From Flavobacteriales bacterium (GTDB lineage: Bacteria; Bacteroidota; Bacteroidia; Flavobacteriales; Flavobacteriaceae): DNA of 64,000 bases. Each line of letters opens with the position of its first letter. The stretch's first letter is position 1. Made by a program: the position numbers and the translations under genes. The notes below the pieces were generated by a model. That model was not told the DNA's origin. It made no database searches and worked only from the letters and a program-made list of their open reading frames with translations. Below, piece by piece: positions 52,507-61,777 of the stretch. Location: contig JAFLBS010000001.1 in NCBI GenBank assembly GCA_017303755.1, positions 930,001-994,000 of the forward strand, read 5' to 3'.

Positions 52507-53937
52507 TTATTCTATTTCAGATATACGAAGTGTATTCACCATTCCTTTAGCAACAACAGGCATTGCTGCTAAGTTGATGAGCATATCACCTTTTTTCACA
52601 AATCCGTTTTCTTTAGCAATATGGTTGATGTCTTCTACCGTATCATCTGTACTTACAAACTTGTCATAATAAAAGGCATTCACTCCCCAAAGTAAGTTCA
52701 ATTGAGTCAGAATTCTTTTATTTGAAGTATATACTAAAACATGTGCTTTTGGTCTCCAAGCTGAAATTTGAAATGCCGTATAACCACTATTGGTTAAAGT
52801 GGAAATCGCTTTTGCATGAATTTCGTTGGCCATAACTGCTGCGTGGTAACAAATGGATTTTGTAATGAAACGTTTAGTTCTAACGTGAGGAGGATTTTGT
52901 GGAACTTGAATCAGTGGAGAATCTTCAACTGCTTCAATGATTTGAGTCATTTTTTCAATTACTTGAATCGGATAATTTCCTACTGATGTTTCTCCAGAAA
53001 GCATTACTGCATCGGCTCCATCCATGACCGAGTTAGCAACGTCGTTTACTTCAGCTCTCGTTGGAGTTAAACTCGTAATCATTGTTTCCATCATTTGAGT
53101 AGCAACGATTACAGGTATACGAGCCGTTTTAGCTCTATGAATTAATTTCTTTTGAATTAAGGGAACTTCATGTGCTGGAATTTCAACACCTAAATCACCA
53201 CGAGCTACCATCAATCCGTCGCAAAAAGCAACAATTTTATCAATGTTTTCAACTGCTTCAGGCTTTTCAATTTTGGCTATAATCGGAATTTTATGTTCCG
53301 AATTTTTAGCAATTAAATCTTGTAATTCTTCCAAATCGGCCGGAGTTCTAACAAACGATAATGCAATCCAATCTACTTGATTTTCGATAGCAAAAAGAGC
53401 ATCTTTAATGTCTTTTTTTGTCAATGCAGGAAGCGAAACTTTAGTATTCGGTAGGTTAACTCCTTTTTTTGATTTTAACGGTCCGCCTTGAATTACTTTA
53501 CAAACTACTTCGGTTGTTCCGTTGGTTTCAAGAGCTTCAAACATCAATTTTCCGTCGTCCAAAAGAACGCGTTCACCTGGATTGACATCTCTTGGGAATT
53601 CTTTGTAATTCATATACACTCTTTGAGCAGTTCCGGGAACGTCTTCTGCCGTTTGGAATGTAATTATATCGCCAGGTTTTACTACTACATCTTCTTTCAT
53701 TACACCTACTCTCAGTTTCGGACCTTGTAAGTCGGCCAAAATTGCTGTAGTGTAACCAAATTCGCTATTTAAACCTCTAATTATGTCAATTCGTTCTTTA
53801 ACATCTTCATAATCGGCATGAGAAAAATTAATTCTAAAAACATTTACCCCAGCATCAATCATTTCTTTTATAACTTCTTTGGTACTACATGCAGGACCAA
53901 GTGTGGCTACAATTTTTGTCTTTTTTCTTGTTGGCAT
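52507..53937 (-). CDS. pyk: Pyruvate kinase
   Basis: The 476-residue protein begins KTKIVATLGPACSTKEVI and has the active-site signature IPIIAKIEKPEAVENIDKI with the catalytic Lys, MVARGDLGVEIP, and DGADAVMLSGETSVGNYP. It makes ATP and pyruvate from phosphoenolpyruvate. The protein ends in a standard C-terminal domain and lacks the extra PEP-utiliser domain of some firmicutes. It starts 2 bases after the IPExxxVDY gene, with which it is co-transcribed. Confidence 0.97.
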   Translation of the reverse strand: MPTRKKTKIVATLGPACSTKEVIKEMIDAGVNVFRINFSHADYEDVKERIDIIRGLNSEFGYTTAILADLQGPKLRVGVMKEDVVVKPGDIITFQTAEDVPGTAQRVYMNYKEFPRDVNPGERVLLDDGKLMFEALETNGTTEVVCKVIQGGPLKSKKGVNLPNTKVSLPALTKKDIKDALFAIENQVDWIALSFVRTPADLEELQDLIAKNSEHKIPIIAKIEKPEAVENIDKIVAFCDGLMVARGDLGVEIPAHEVPLIQKKLIHRAKTARIPVIVATQMMETMITSLTPTRAEVNDVANSVMDGADAVMLSGETSVGNYPIQVIEKMTQIIEAVEDSPLIQVPQNPPHVRTKRFITKSICYHAAVMANEIHAKAISTLTNSGYTAFQISAWRPKAHVLVYTSNKRILTQLNLLWGVNAFYYDKFVSTDDTVEDINHIAKENGFVKKGDMLINLAAMPVVAKGMVNTLRISEIE

Positions 53938-53939
53938 TA

Positions 53940-54428
53940 TTAAAAAATTAAATTATTTTTTGATTTTATTTTTTCAGGATCAACCAAATAGGCTGTATTT
54001 ACTCGATCGATAGTGTTTATTTTTGAAAGAACGTTTTGAACGGTTTCAGTTTCATATGCATTTTCAATTTTTAAAAAATAATCTACTTTGCTGTATTCTG
54101 GCAAAAGATAGATTTTAGTTAAAACCTGATTTTCGGTTTCGGCAAAAAGTCCTTGACCGCGTTGTTTTTTGGTAGAAAGAATTTCAGTTTTATTTTGAAT
54201 TAAATTCCAACAAACGTCTTTTTTTTCATCTTCAAAAATAAAATGTGTAAGCGTAGTTTCGCCCGCTTGATTTTTGATGTTTATTTCTGAATTGCACTTC
54301 GAAAGATTTAAAACAGCAACTTGATTTATAAAATAAGCCAATCGATGATCTTCTAACGAAGTATGAATGGCTATTAGTTGAAAATCAATGTCGTCAAATT
54401 CTTCAATGTGTAATTTAAGAGCGCTCAT
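53940..54428 (-). CDS. IPExxxVDY family protein
   Basis: The 162-residue protein contains LPEYSKVDY at 109-117, the motif that names a Bacteroidota-specific family, near its C-terminal third. There is no signal peptide or membrane segment, so it is cytoplasmic. Function is unknown. It is the first gene of a two-gene operon with pyk (2-base gap), an arrangement that suggests some link with glycolysis or its regulation. A TATTTTTA box (7 of 8 matches) lies upstream. Confidence 0.85.
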   Translation of the reverse strand: MSALKLHIEEFDDIDFQLIAIHTSLEDHRLAYFINQVAVLNLSKCNSEINIKNQAGETTLTHFIFEDEKKDVCWNLIQNKTEILSTKKQRGQGLFAETENQVLTKIYLLPEYSKVDYFLKIENAYETETVQNVLSKINTIDRVNTAYLVDPEKIKSKNNLIF

Positions 54429-54538
54429 TTCACCTAAAAATAAGATGTAAATATAGTATTTATGACGTTACAATAAAGTAATCTCTGGCCAGATTAACGA
54501 TATTTTATGAACGAAAACGATGTAGCTTTCAGAAAAAG

Positions 54539-55285
54539 TTAGCTTTTGTTATCAATTTTTTCCTGAAACGAAAAATACGCTCTTTTGGAGGCAATTTCTT
54601 CGGCTTTCTTTTTGGAAGTTGCCCTAGCTTTTGCAATCAATTTATTGTCGATGGAAAGTTTTACAGCAAAATGTTTTTGACCGTCGTTACCATTGTCATC
54701 AACTATTTCGTAGTTGAAATTCTTCTTTTCTTTTTGACACCATTCGATTAGTAAGCTCTTGTAACTGATGACTTTACCTTCCAATCGCGCAATGTCTACA
54801 TAAGGAATAATGACTCTTTTTTGGATGAATTCTTCACAACCCGAATAGCCTTTGTCTAGAAAAATAGCTCCGACTAAGGCCTCGAAAATATTTCCGTGGA
54901 TGTTTTCGCCAAAATGAGAAAAAGGCACTTTGCTTTCTACGTGATCAATCAAATTCAAATCACGACCAAGTTCGTTAAGGTGTTCGCGACTTACAATTTT
55001 TGAACGCATTTTGGTCAGGTAACCTTCATCACCCAAAGGAGCTTTTCTGTATAAATGTGCCGCAATAACCGAACTCAACATCGAATCACCTAAAAACTCT
55101 AGACGTTCATAATTAATAGGATTTCCGTTATCGTCTACTTTGTTGGAAGATCGATGTGTAAACGCTTTTTTGTAAAATTTGAGATTATTAGGTTTAGAGC
55201 CGATGATTTTTTCAACTGTGGCAAAAAAATTCCCGTCTTCAGTAGAGCGGGATTTTTTTGGAAATATTTTGTTGATAAAGCGCAT
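54539..55285 (-). CDS. rnc: Ribonuclease III
   Basis: The 248-residue protein has the RNase III signature ERLEFLGDSML (60-70) with catalytic E63 and D67, the second acidic site in HGNIFEALVGAIFLDKGY, and a C-terminal double-stranded RNA-binding domain (about 180-245). It cleaves double-stranded RNA in rRNA processing and antisense pairs. It is 4 bases after fabF and ends the acpP-fabF-rnc run. In a genome region with many overlapping convergent transcripts it may have many substrates; that is speculation. Confidence 0.95.
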   Translation of the reverse strand: MRFINKIFPKKSRSTEDGNFFATVEKIIGSKPNNLKFYKKAFTHRSSNKVDDNGNPINYERLEFLGDSMLSSVIAAHLYRKAPLGDEGYLTKMRSKIVSREHLNELGRDLNLIDHVESKVPFSHFGENIHGNIFEALVGAIFLDKGYSGCEEFIQKRVIIPYVDIARLEGKVISYKSLLIEWCQKEKKNFNYEIVDDNGNDGQKHFAVKLSIDNKLIAKARATSKKKAEEIASKRAYFSFQEKIDNKS

Positions 55286-55289
55286 ACAA

Positions 55290-56543
55290 TTACGACTCTA
55301 ATTTTCTAAAAAGAACGCAGGCATTGTGACCACCGAAACCGAAAGTGTTACTCATGGCTACTTTAATGTCTCTTTTTTGCGCTTTGTTTAAAGTGAGGTT
55401 TAATGAAGGATCGATGTTTTCATCTACTACTGAATGATTGATAGTTGGAGGAACAATTCCGTATTTCATAGCTAAAATAGAAGCAATCGCTTCAATTGCA
55501 CCAGCTGCACCCAATAAATGTCCAGTCATCGATTTTGTAGAATTGATGTTGATGTTTTTCGCATGATCACCAAAAACATGGGTGATTGCTTTCAATTCGG
55601 CTACATCTCCTAAAGGAGTTGAAGTTCCATGCGTATTGATATGATCTACCTGTTCAGGCTTCATTCCGGCATCGCGTAAGGTGTTTTCCATTACAGCAAT
55701 TACTCCAATTCCTTCTGGATGAGGAGCAGTTAAGTGATAGGCATCAGACGACATTCCGCCACCGCCAACTTCACAATATATTTTAGCACCACGTGCTTTG
55801 GCGTGTTCGTATTCTTCTAAAACTAATGCGCCAGCACCTTCGCCTAGCACAAATCCATCGCGAGTGGCATCGAATGGTCGTGAAGCAGTTTCCGGACTTT
55901 CATTACGAGTTGATAATGCTTGCATCGAGTTGAATCCGCCCATTCCAGCTATAGTTACAGCAGCTTCCGAACCACCCGAGATGATGACATCACACATTCC
56001 TAAACGAATATAGTTGAAGGCATCAATCAAAGCGTTGGCTGAAGAAGCACAAGCTGAAACAGTAGTATAATTTGGACCCATAAATCCGTTGCGCATCGAA
56101 ATGTGTGCAGGAGCAATATCAGCAATCATTTTTGGGATAAAGAAGGGGTTGAAACGCGGAGTTCCATCACCTTGAGCGTAACTCATCACTTCGTCTTGGA
56201 AGGTTTCTAAACCGCCAATTCCAGCGCCCCAAATTACCCCAACACGTTGTTTGTTTACATTTTCATCTGTAATTCCGGCGTCTTTTATAGCTTCTTCACT
56301 AGCAGCAATGGCATACTGAGCAAATTTGTCCATTCTTCGGGATTCTTTACGATCGACATAATCCTCGATGTTAAAGTTCTTGACTTCGCAAGCAAATTTT
56401 GTTTTATGCTTTTCAGTATCATAATAGGTGATTGGAGCGGCTCCGCTTTTACCATTTACTAAACCATCCCAATATTCTTCTACCGAATTTCCAATTGGGG
56501 TTAAAGCTCCAAGTCCAGTTACAACAACTCTTTTTAATTGCAT
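55290..56543 (-). CDS. fabF: Beta-ketoacyl-ACP synthase II
   Basis: The 417-residue protein has the condensing enzyme triad: C165 in TVSACASSANA, H305 in NTHGTSTPLGD and H342 (with K337) in STKSMTGHLLGAAG. It elongates acyl-ACP in fatty acid synthesis. Length is normal. It is downstream of acpP, separated by a hairpin, so it has either its own promoter in the 176-base spacer or receives read-through. rnc follows after 4 bases. Confidence 0.97.
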   Translation of the reverse strand: MQLKRVVVTGLGALTPIGNSVEEYWDGLVNGKSGAAPITYYDTEKHKTKFACEVKNFNIEDYVDRKESRRMDKFAQYAIAASEEAIKDAGITDENVNKQRVGVIWGAGIGGLETFQDEVMSYAQGDGTPRFNPFFIPKMIADIAPAHISMRNGFMGPNYTTVSACASSANALIDAFNYIRLGMCDVIISGGSEAAVTIAGMGGFNSMQALSTRNESPETASRPFDATRDGFVLGEGAGALVLEEYEHAKARGAKIYCEVGGGGMSSDAYHLTAPHPEGIGVIAVMENTLRDAGMKPEQVDHINTHGTSTPLGDVAELKAITHVFGDHAKNININSTKSMTGHLLGAAGAIEAIASILAMKYGIVPPTINHSVVDENIDPSLNLTLNKAQKRDIKVAMSNTFGFGGHNACVLFRKLES

Positions 56544-56677
56544 ATAGTTTTATTTTAGTAATCTTTTAAACAAATAATACCCATGTAATCTTTAGGTTAA
56601 TTATAAAGAGACAAGGGTATTTCAATATAGTGTGATTGAAATTCAATCAAAAATAAGTTAATTTTTTAAAATAATAA

Positions 56678-56710
56678 AAACCCGTAATCAAAAAAATTGC
56701 TTACGGGTTT
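56678..56710 (-). terminator. Terminator/attenuator between acpP and fabF
   Basis: Arms AAACCCGTAA/TTACGGGTTT (10 bp) with a 13-base loop; followed by TTTTTATTATT on the minus strand. It lets acpP be made in excess over fabF and rnc. Confidence 0.8.
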
Positions 56711-56719
56711 GTAAATTTA

Positions 56720-56956
56720 TTATTTCTTAGCTTCTTCGATGTAAGAAATAGCTTGACCTACAGTAGCAATGTTTTCTGCTTGATCGTCTGGAATCTGAAT
56801 ATCAAATTCTTTTTCGAATTCCATAATAAGCTCAACAGTGTCTAATGAATCAGCTCCTAAATCGTTGGTGAAGCTTGCTTCTGTTACAACTTCGTTTTCG
56901 TCAACTCCTAATTTGTCTACGATAATCGCTTTAACTCTTGATGCAATGTCTGACAT
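56720..56956 (-). CDS. acpP: Acyl carrier protein
   Basis: The 78-residue acidic protein has the phosphopantetheine site DSL with S37 in [15 protein letters not shown]. It carries acyl chains during fatty acid synthesis. Its promoter is among the clearest in the window (TTG-N18-TATTTTTG at 56987-57015). A terminator-like hairpin follows it, and fabF and rnc lie downstream. Confidence 0.97.
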   Translation of the reverse strand: MSDIASRVKAIIVDKLGVDENEVVTEASFTNDLGADSLDTVELIMEFEKEFDIQIPDDQAENIATVGQAISYIEEAKK

Positions 56957-56986
56957 AATTTCTAATTTTTAATTTTAATTTGTTGG

Positions 56987-57015
56987 CAAAAATAAAAAAC
57001 TTTATTTTAAAACAA
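56987..57015 (-). promoter_or_regulatory. Complete promoter TTG-N18-TATTTTTG before acpP
   Basis: On the minus strand TTG (57015-57013) and TATTTTTG (56994-56987) are 18 bases apart, an ideal match to the Bacteroidota consensus. The box lies 30 bases before the acpP ATG. Confidence 0.8.
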
Positions 57016-57231
57016 CATTTTAGTTAATAAATGTGACCACGAAAGTAAAAAAAATATTTTAAAATTGGCTTCAATTATATTATTTATTATCATTTATTAT
57101 TCTTTTTTTTGTGTGCGTTTTGCCGAAATAGAGTAGCGTCATTTGATGGATTTAATGATTACATATACAAATAGTGAATCAATGAGGCACAGTGCATTAT
57201 TTACAGCTAATTACACTTTAATAAATAACAG

Positions 57232-57789
57232 ATGAAAAAGATCGTACTATTTGCTTCAGGTTCGGGCACAAATGCCGAGAACATTATAGTACATTTCAAT
57301 AAAGGAAGTCAAAGTAACGTGGTCGCTGTCTTCACTAACAATCCACATGCCAAAGTTGTTGAAAGAGCTAAAAATCACAAGGTAAACGCATTGGTTTTCA
57401 ATAAAGAAGAGCTTTCACAAGGATTTGTTTTACAACAATTAAAAGACATTCAACCCGATTTAATTGTGTTGGCCGGATTTTTACTAAAATTCCCCGAACA
57501 TATAATTAAGGAGTTTCCAAATAAAATCATAAACATTCATCCCGCACTTTTGCCCAATTACGGTGGAAAAGGAATGTACGGAATGAACGTGCACAAAACG
57601 GTTTTGGAAAATAAGGAGAAAGAAACTGGCATTACCATCCATTATGTAAATGAGCATTATGACGAAGGCGGAATCATTTTCCAACAATCAGTCTCTATTG
57701 AAGATTGCACTACTCCTGAGCAAATTGCAGTGAAAGTACACGAATTGGAACACAAGTTTTTTCCTAAAGTGATTGAAGAATTGTTGTAA
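57232..57789 (+). CDS. purN: Phosphoribosylglycinamide formyltransferase
   Basis: The 185-residue protein begins KIVLFASGSGTNAENII. It has the catalytic N101 and H103 in INIHPALLPNYGGKGMYG and D144 in HYVNEHYDEGG, matching GAR transformylase, which uses 10-formyl-tetrahydrofolate. It is divergent from acpP with a 275-base spacer in which I see only the acpP promoter and A/T-rich sequence. The RNase H gene follows after 11 bases. Confidence 0.95.
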   Translation: MKKIVLFASGSGTNAENIIVHFNKGSQSNVVAVFTNNPHAKVVERAKNHKVNALVFNKEELSQGFVLQQLKDIQPDLIVLAGFLLKFPEHIIKEFPNKIINIHPALLPNYGGKGMYGMNVHKTVLENKEKETGITIHYVNEHYDEGGIIFQQSVSIEDCTTPEQIAVKVHELEHKFFPKVIEELL

Positions 57790-57800
57790 ACTTTCAAATT

Positions 57801-58436
57801 ATGGCTAAAAAGAAATTTTATGTTGTTTGGGATGGTATTGAAACTGGAATTTTTGATTCTTGGGAAAAGTGTAAATCAGTTATAACAAACTATCCTCAAG
57901 CCAAGTTCAAGTCTTTCCAAACATTAGAGATGGCTAAAGAAGCTTATTCAGGAAATTATTATGAATATGTTGGTAAAAAGATAGTTGAAACAAGTTTGTC
58001 TAAAGAGGAATTATTAAAAATAGGAAAACCAATTTTAGATTCAATTTCAGTTGATGCAGCTTGTAGTGGAAATCCTGGTGTAATGGAGTATAGAGGAGTA
58101 AACACTAAAACTAAAGAACAATTATTTATAATGGGACCATTTGAAAATGGCACTAACAATGTTGGAGAGTTTTTAGCTTTAGTTCATGGAATTTCTTTGT
58201 TAAAAAAGAAAGGTATAAGTCTACCTATTTACTCAGATTCTAGAAATGCAATCAGTTGGGTAAAACAAAAAGTTTGTAAAACAAATCTTGAAAAAAATGA
58301 AAGTAATGCAAAATTATTTGAATTGATTTCAAGAGCAGAAATTTGGTTGAAAAACAATTCTTATGAAAACAAAATTTTAAAATGGGAAACTAAAGCATGG
58401 GGAGAAATTCCTGCTGATTTTGGAAGGAAACAATAA
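57801..58436 (+). CDS. Ribonuclease H with viroplasmin domain
   Basis: The 211-residue protein has an N-terminal caulimovirus viroplasmin-like domain (4-50, KFYVVWDGIETGIFDSWEKC), which binds RNA-DNA hybrid, and a C-terminal RNase HI domain with the catalytic acids D85 (SVDAACSGNPG), E123 (VGEFLALVHG), D146 (YSDSRNA) and D206 (PADFG). It removes RNA from hybrids. It is 11 bases after purN and was probably co-transcribed with it. Confidence 0.92.
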   Translation: MAKKKFYVVWDGIETGIFDSWEKCKSVITNYPQAKFKSFQTLEMAKEAYSGNYYEYVGKKIVETSLSKEELLKIGKPILDSISVDAACSGNPGVMEYRGVNTKTKEQLFIMGPFENGTNNVGEFLALVHGISLLKKKGISLPIYSDSRNAISWVKQKVCKTNLEKNESNAKLFELISRAEIWLKNNSYENKILKWETKAWGEIPADFGRKQ

Positions 58437-58499
58437 ATTTTTATAACCTACTCAAAACTTTTAAACCCTAAACCATTTTAAACTTTTAAACTAAAAACC

Positions 58500-58507
58500 T
58501 ATCTTTG
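58500..58507 (+). promoter_or_regulatory. -7 element TATCTTTG before the PfkB gene
   Basis: An exact TAnnTTTG match 24 bases before the ATG at 58532. The upstream spacer has repeated AAACTTTTAAAC-like blocks. Confidence 0.6.
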
Positions 58508-58531
58508 CGCCTTTAATTTGAAACTCAACGA

Positions 58532-59455
58532 ATGAACAAACTTTTAATAGTAGGAACGGTTGCTTTTGATGCCATCGAAACGCCTTTCGGAAAAACAGAC
58601 AAAATATTAGGTGGAGCAGGAACTTTTATCGGTTTATCAGCTTCGCATTTTAATTTACAATCAGCTATTGTTTCAGTAGTAGGTGATGATTTTCCGCAAG
58701 AATATTTGGATTTATTAACTGATAGAAACATCGATATTTCTGGTCTTGAAGTAGTTCAAGGTGGAAAAACCTTCTTTTGGAGCGGTCGTTACCACAACGA
58801 TATGAACTCACGCGATACATTGGCAACAGAGCTTAATGTTTTGGCTGATTTCAATCCAATTGTTCCCGAAAATTACAAAAACGCCGATGTGGTGATGTTA
58901 GGAAACTTACATCCATTAGTACAAACGGGTGTTTTGAATCAAATGACTTCAACTCCAAAATTGGTAGTTTTGGACACAATGAACTTCTGGATGGATTGTG
59001 CGTTACCTGAATTATTAGACGTAATCAAACGTGTAGATGTAATTACAATTAATGATGAAGAAGCACGCCAATTATCAGGTGAATATTCATTAGTGAAAGC
59101 AGCAGCTAAAATCCACACTATGGGACCAAAATACGTGGTGATTAAAAAAGGAGAACACGGTGCATTATTGTTCCACAACGAACATATTTTCTTTGCTCCA
59201 GCTTTGCCTTTGGCTGATGTGTTTGATCCAACTGGAGCAGGCGATACTTTTGCTGGTGGATTTGCAGGTTACATCACACAACAAGGCGACATTTCTTTTG
59301 AAACCATGAAAACCGCTATTATTCAAGGTTCAAACTTGGCTTCGTTCTGTGTAGAGAAATTTGGAACTGAGCGCATGGTCGAACTGAAAGAAGCCGAAGT
59401 AAAAAATAGATTAAAACAATTCAAAGCGTTAACACAATTTGAAATAGAATTATAA
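58532..59455 (+). CDS. PfkB-family carbohydrate kinase
   Basis: The 307-residue protein has the PfkB motif 2 FDPTGAGDTFAGGF with the catalytic Asp, and an N-terminal GGAGTFIGLSA substrate-binding block. The family includes ribokinase, adenosine kinase and fructokinase; the closest fit by length and motif is the nucleoside/sugar kinase branch. The substrate is unknown. It is followed by a clear terminator and then the PurF-like gene, so a link to ribose or purine metabolism is an inference from neighbourhood. Confidence 0.9.
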   Translation: MNKLLIVGTVAFDAIETPFGKTDKILGGAGTFIGLSASHFNLQSAIVSVVGDDFPQEYLDLLTDRNIDISGLEVVQGGKTFFWSGRYHNDMNSRDTLATELNVLADFNPIVPENYKNADVVMLGNLHPLVQTGVLNQMTSTPKLVVLDTMNFWMDCALPELLDVIKRVDVITINDEEARQLSGEYSLVKAAAKIHTMGPKYVVIKKGEHGALLFHNEHIFFAPALPLADVFDPTGAGDTFAGGFAGYITQQGDISFETMKTAIIQGSNLASFCVEKFGTERMVELKEAEVKNRLKQFKALTQFEIEL

Positions 59456-59462
59456 TAACTTT

Positions 59463-59488
59463 ATGCCTCGAAATTTCGGGGCATTTTT
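59463..59488 (+). terminator. Terminator after the PfkB gene
   Basis: Stem ATGCCTCGAAA/TTTCGGGGCAT (one U-G pair), the arms directly adjacent, followed by TTTTTG. It is 7 bases after the stop codon. Confidence 0.85.
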
Positions 59489-59498
59489 GTTTTAATTC

Positions 59499-59601
59499 CA
59501 CACGAATTTCACGAATTTGCACGAAAGTTTATTTGTGAAATTGAATTAGAGAGTAAAAATAAAACACGAAATGAATTAGTGATAATTTGTGTAATTCGTG
59601 T
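59499..59601. repeat. ATTCGTG repeat, copy 2 (inverted pair)
   Basis: ACACGAATTTCACGAATT near 59500 and AATTTGTGTAATTCGTGT at 59584-59601 are inverted copies, enclosing about 65 A/T-rich bases. The same unit appears at 35962-35985 and 63598-63629. It lies just before the PurF-like gene. Confidence 0.65.
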
Positions 59602-59636
59602 CAAAATAAAACAACACACTATAAACAACTACAACA

Positions 59637-61535
59637 ATGAGTGACGCAATCAAACACGAATGTGGAATTGCACTTTTACGATTAAAGAAACCGCTAGAGT
59701 TCTACAAAGAAAAATACGGTTCGGCTTTCTACGGAATACAGAAAATGTACCTTCTGATGGAAAAGCAACACAACCGCGGTCAAGATGGCGCCGGATTTGC
59801 TTCTATCAAATTGGATGTTGAAGCAGGTGAACGCTACATCAGTCGGGTTCGTTCTAACGACGCACAAGCGATTCAAGATGTTTTCAAACAAATCAATGAT
59901 CGCATCAACGACGAAATGACAGCGCATCCCGAATATGCCAATAACGTAGCTTTGCAAAAAGCCAATATTCCATACATAGGCGAATTGTTTTTAGGTCATG
60001 TTCGCTACGGAACTTTCGGTAAAAACAGTATCGAAAGCGTTCATCCATTTCTTCGTCAAAACAATTGGATGCACCGAAATTTGATTGTGGCTGGAAATTT
60101 CAACATGACTAACGTTAAAGAATTATTCAATAGTTTGGTTGAATTAGGACAACATCCCAAAGAAATGGCGGATACGGTTACTGTGATGGAAAAAATCGGG
60201 CATTTCTTAGACGATGAGGTAACCGATTTGTACCAAGAATGTAAAAACAACGGCTTATCCAAAAGAGAAGCTTCACCTGTAATTGCTGAAAAATTGCCGG
60301 TTGCCAAAATTTTAAAACGCGCTTCCAAAGGTTGGGATGGCGGTTATGCAATGGCCGGACTTTTTGGTCACGGCGATGCTTTTGTTTTTAGAGATCCAGC
60401 CGGAATTCGTCCAGCATATTTTTACGAAGACGACGAAATTGTCGTGGTTGCTTCGGAACGACCTGTGATTCAAACCGTTTTCAATGTTCCGTTTGAAAAA
60501 GTACAAGAATTACAACCTGGAAATGCACTCATCATCAAAAAGAACGGAACGGTTACTGAAGAAGAAATTATCGAACCTTCAGTAAAAAAAGCGTGTTCGT
60601 TTGAACGCATTTATTTTTCACGCGGAAGCGATGCCGAAATTTACCAAGAACGAAAAGAACTCGGGAAATTAATTCTGCCAGCCGTTTTAGAAGCCATTGA
60701 TGACGATACCGATAACACGGTTTTCTCTTATATTCCCAATACAGCCGAAACATCATTTTACGGAATGGTCGAAGCGGCCAACGATTTCTTAAATCAACGA
60801 AAAAATAAATTCATTCTTGAGAATAGAAAAAAACTAACCAAAGATTCATTAGAAGAATTATTGGCCGTTAAAATCAGAACGGAGAAAATCGCCATTAAAG
60901 ACGCCAAACTTCGAACGTTCATTACCGATGATAGCAGTCGCGATGATTTGGTTGCTCACGTTTACGATGTAACTTATGGTGTAATCCGTCCAACCGATAA
61001 TTTGGTCATTATTGATGATAGTATCGTTCGCGGAACTACTTTAAAGAAAAGTATTCTCAAAATGATGGATCGTTTGAATCCAAAACGAATTGTTGTAGTG
61101 TCGTCCGCGCCACAAATTCGCTATCCTGATTGCTACGGAATCGATATGGCAAAGCTTGAAGGCTTAGTAGCTTTTCAAGCCGCAATTGAGTTGTTAAAAG
61201 AGCGAAATCAATATCAAATTGTAGATGAGGTGTATAAAAAATGCAAAGCACAAGAGAACTTAAAAGACTCAGAAGTAGTCAATTACGTGTCAGAAATATA
61301 TTCGCCATTTAGCGATATGGAAATTTCAAATAAGATTGCCGAGTTACTGAATTCAGAAGACATCAAAGCGGAAGTGCAACTCATATTTCAATCGGTAGAA
61401 AACCTTCACAAAGCCTGTCCTAAAAATTTAGGTGATTGGTACTTCACAGGTGACTATCCAACTCCTGGTGGAAACCGAGTTGTCAACCGCGCATTTATGA
61501 ATTTTTATGAAGGAAAAGACGCTCGAGCCTATTAA
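59637..61535 (+). CDS. Long amidophosphoribosyltransferase (PurF-like)
   Basis: The 632-residue protein is longer than classical PurF (about 470-510). It has an N-terminal Ntn glutaminase domain with the nucleophile C9 after a short propeptide (MSDAIKHE), HNRGQDGAGF and GHVRYGTFG, with inserts at about 60-115 and 160-225. The phosphoribosyltransferase domain has the PRPP loop VIIDDSIVRGTT (457-468). The Cys pair that completes the 4Fe-4S site of B. subtilis PurF is missing near the C-terminus, so it should not carry the cluster. Bacteroidota often have this long form besides a standard PurF. It would make phosphoribosylamine from PRPP and glutamine. Confidence 0.88.
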   Translation: MSDAIKHECGIALLRLKKPLEFYKEKYGSAFYGIQKMYLLMEKQHNRGQDGAGFASIKLDVEAGERYISRVRSNDAQAIQDVFKQINDRINDEMTAHPEYANNVALQKANIPYIGELFLGHVRYGTFGKNSIESVHPFLRQNNWMHRNLIVAGNFNMTNVKELFNSLVELGQHPKEMADTVTVMEKIGHFLDDEVTDLYQECKNNGLSKREASPVIAEKLPVAKILKRASKGWDGGYAMAGLFGHGDAFVFRDPAGIRPAYFYEDDEIVVVASERPVIQTVFNVPFEKVQELQPGNALIIKKNGTVTEEEIIEPSVKKACSFERIYFSRGSDAEIYQERKELGKLILPAVLEAIDDDTDNTVFSYIPNTAETSFYGMVEAANDFLNQRKNKFILENRKKLTKDSLEELLAVKIRTEKIAIKDAKLRTFITDDSSRDDLVAHVYDVTYGVIRPTDNLVIIDDSIVRGTTLKKSILKMMDRLNPKRIVVVSSAPQIRYPDCYGIDMAKLEGLVAFQAAIELLKERNQYQIVDEVYKKCKAQENLKDSEVVNYVSEIYSPFSDMEISNKIAELLNSEDIKAEVQLIFQSVENLHKACPKNLGDWYFTGDYPTPGGNRVVNRAFMNFYEGKDARAY

Positions 61536-61611
61536 AATTTAACAAAAGATGTAGTTCGTCGATTAATTTAGTATTTTAACAAATATTTTTTACTGTTCAT
61601 CGACTCCCAAC

Positions 61612-61619
61612 TACATTTG
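61612..61619 (+). promoter_or_regulatory. -7 element TACATTTG of sRNA unit 1
   Basis: An exact TAnnTTTG match ending 4 bases before ACCATAG, the same distance as in unit 2. No clear -33 TTG. Confidence 0.6.
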
Positions 61620-61623
61620 GTGA

Positions 61624-61696
61624 ACCATAGCATTAGTAGGTTAAGTTTATGGTAGATTTGGGGCAAAAAAGGTGAAAGTAACATTTCACCTTTTTT
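61624..61696 (+). ncRNA. Candidate small RNA, unit 1
   Basis: The predicted transcript of about 73 bases starts at ACCATAG, pairs ACCATA (61624-61629) with TATGGT (61648-61653) around the loop containing TTAGTAGGTTAAGTTTA, continues through AGATTTGGGGCAAAAA, and ends in an intrinsic terminator (GGTGAAA/TTTCACC, then T6). Its core is nearly identical to unit 2, 188 bases downstream, while the terminator stems differ completely in sequence. No open frame with a start codon is present. Unit boundaries are inferred from promoter box and terminator. It may correspond to a known flavobacterial RNA motif; I cannot check. Confidence 0.7.
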
Positions 61697-61777
61697 ATTT
61701 TATAATAGTCTCACTTTCAAAAAGGTAAATTATACTCGTATTTGCCTATCATCCCAATATAATTCCATTCAAATCGC

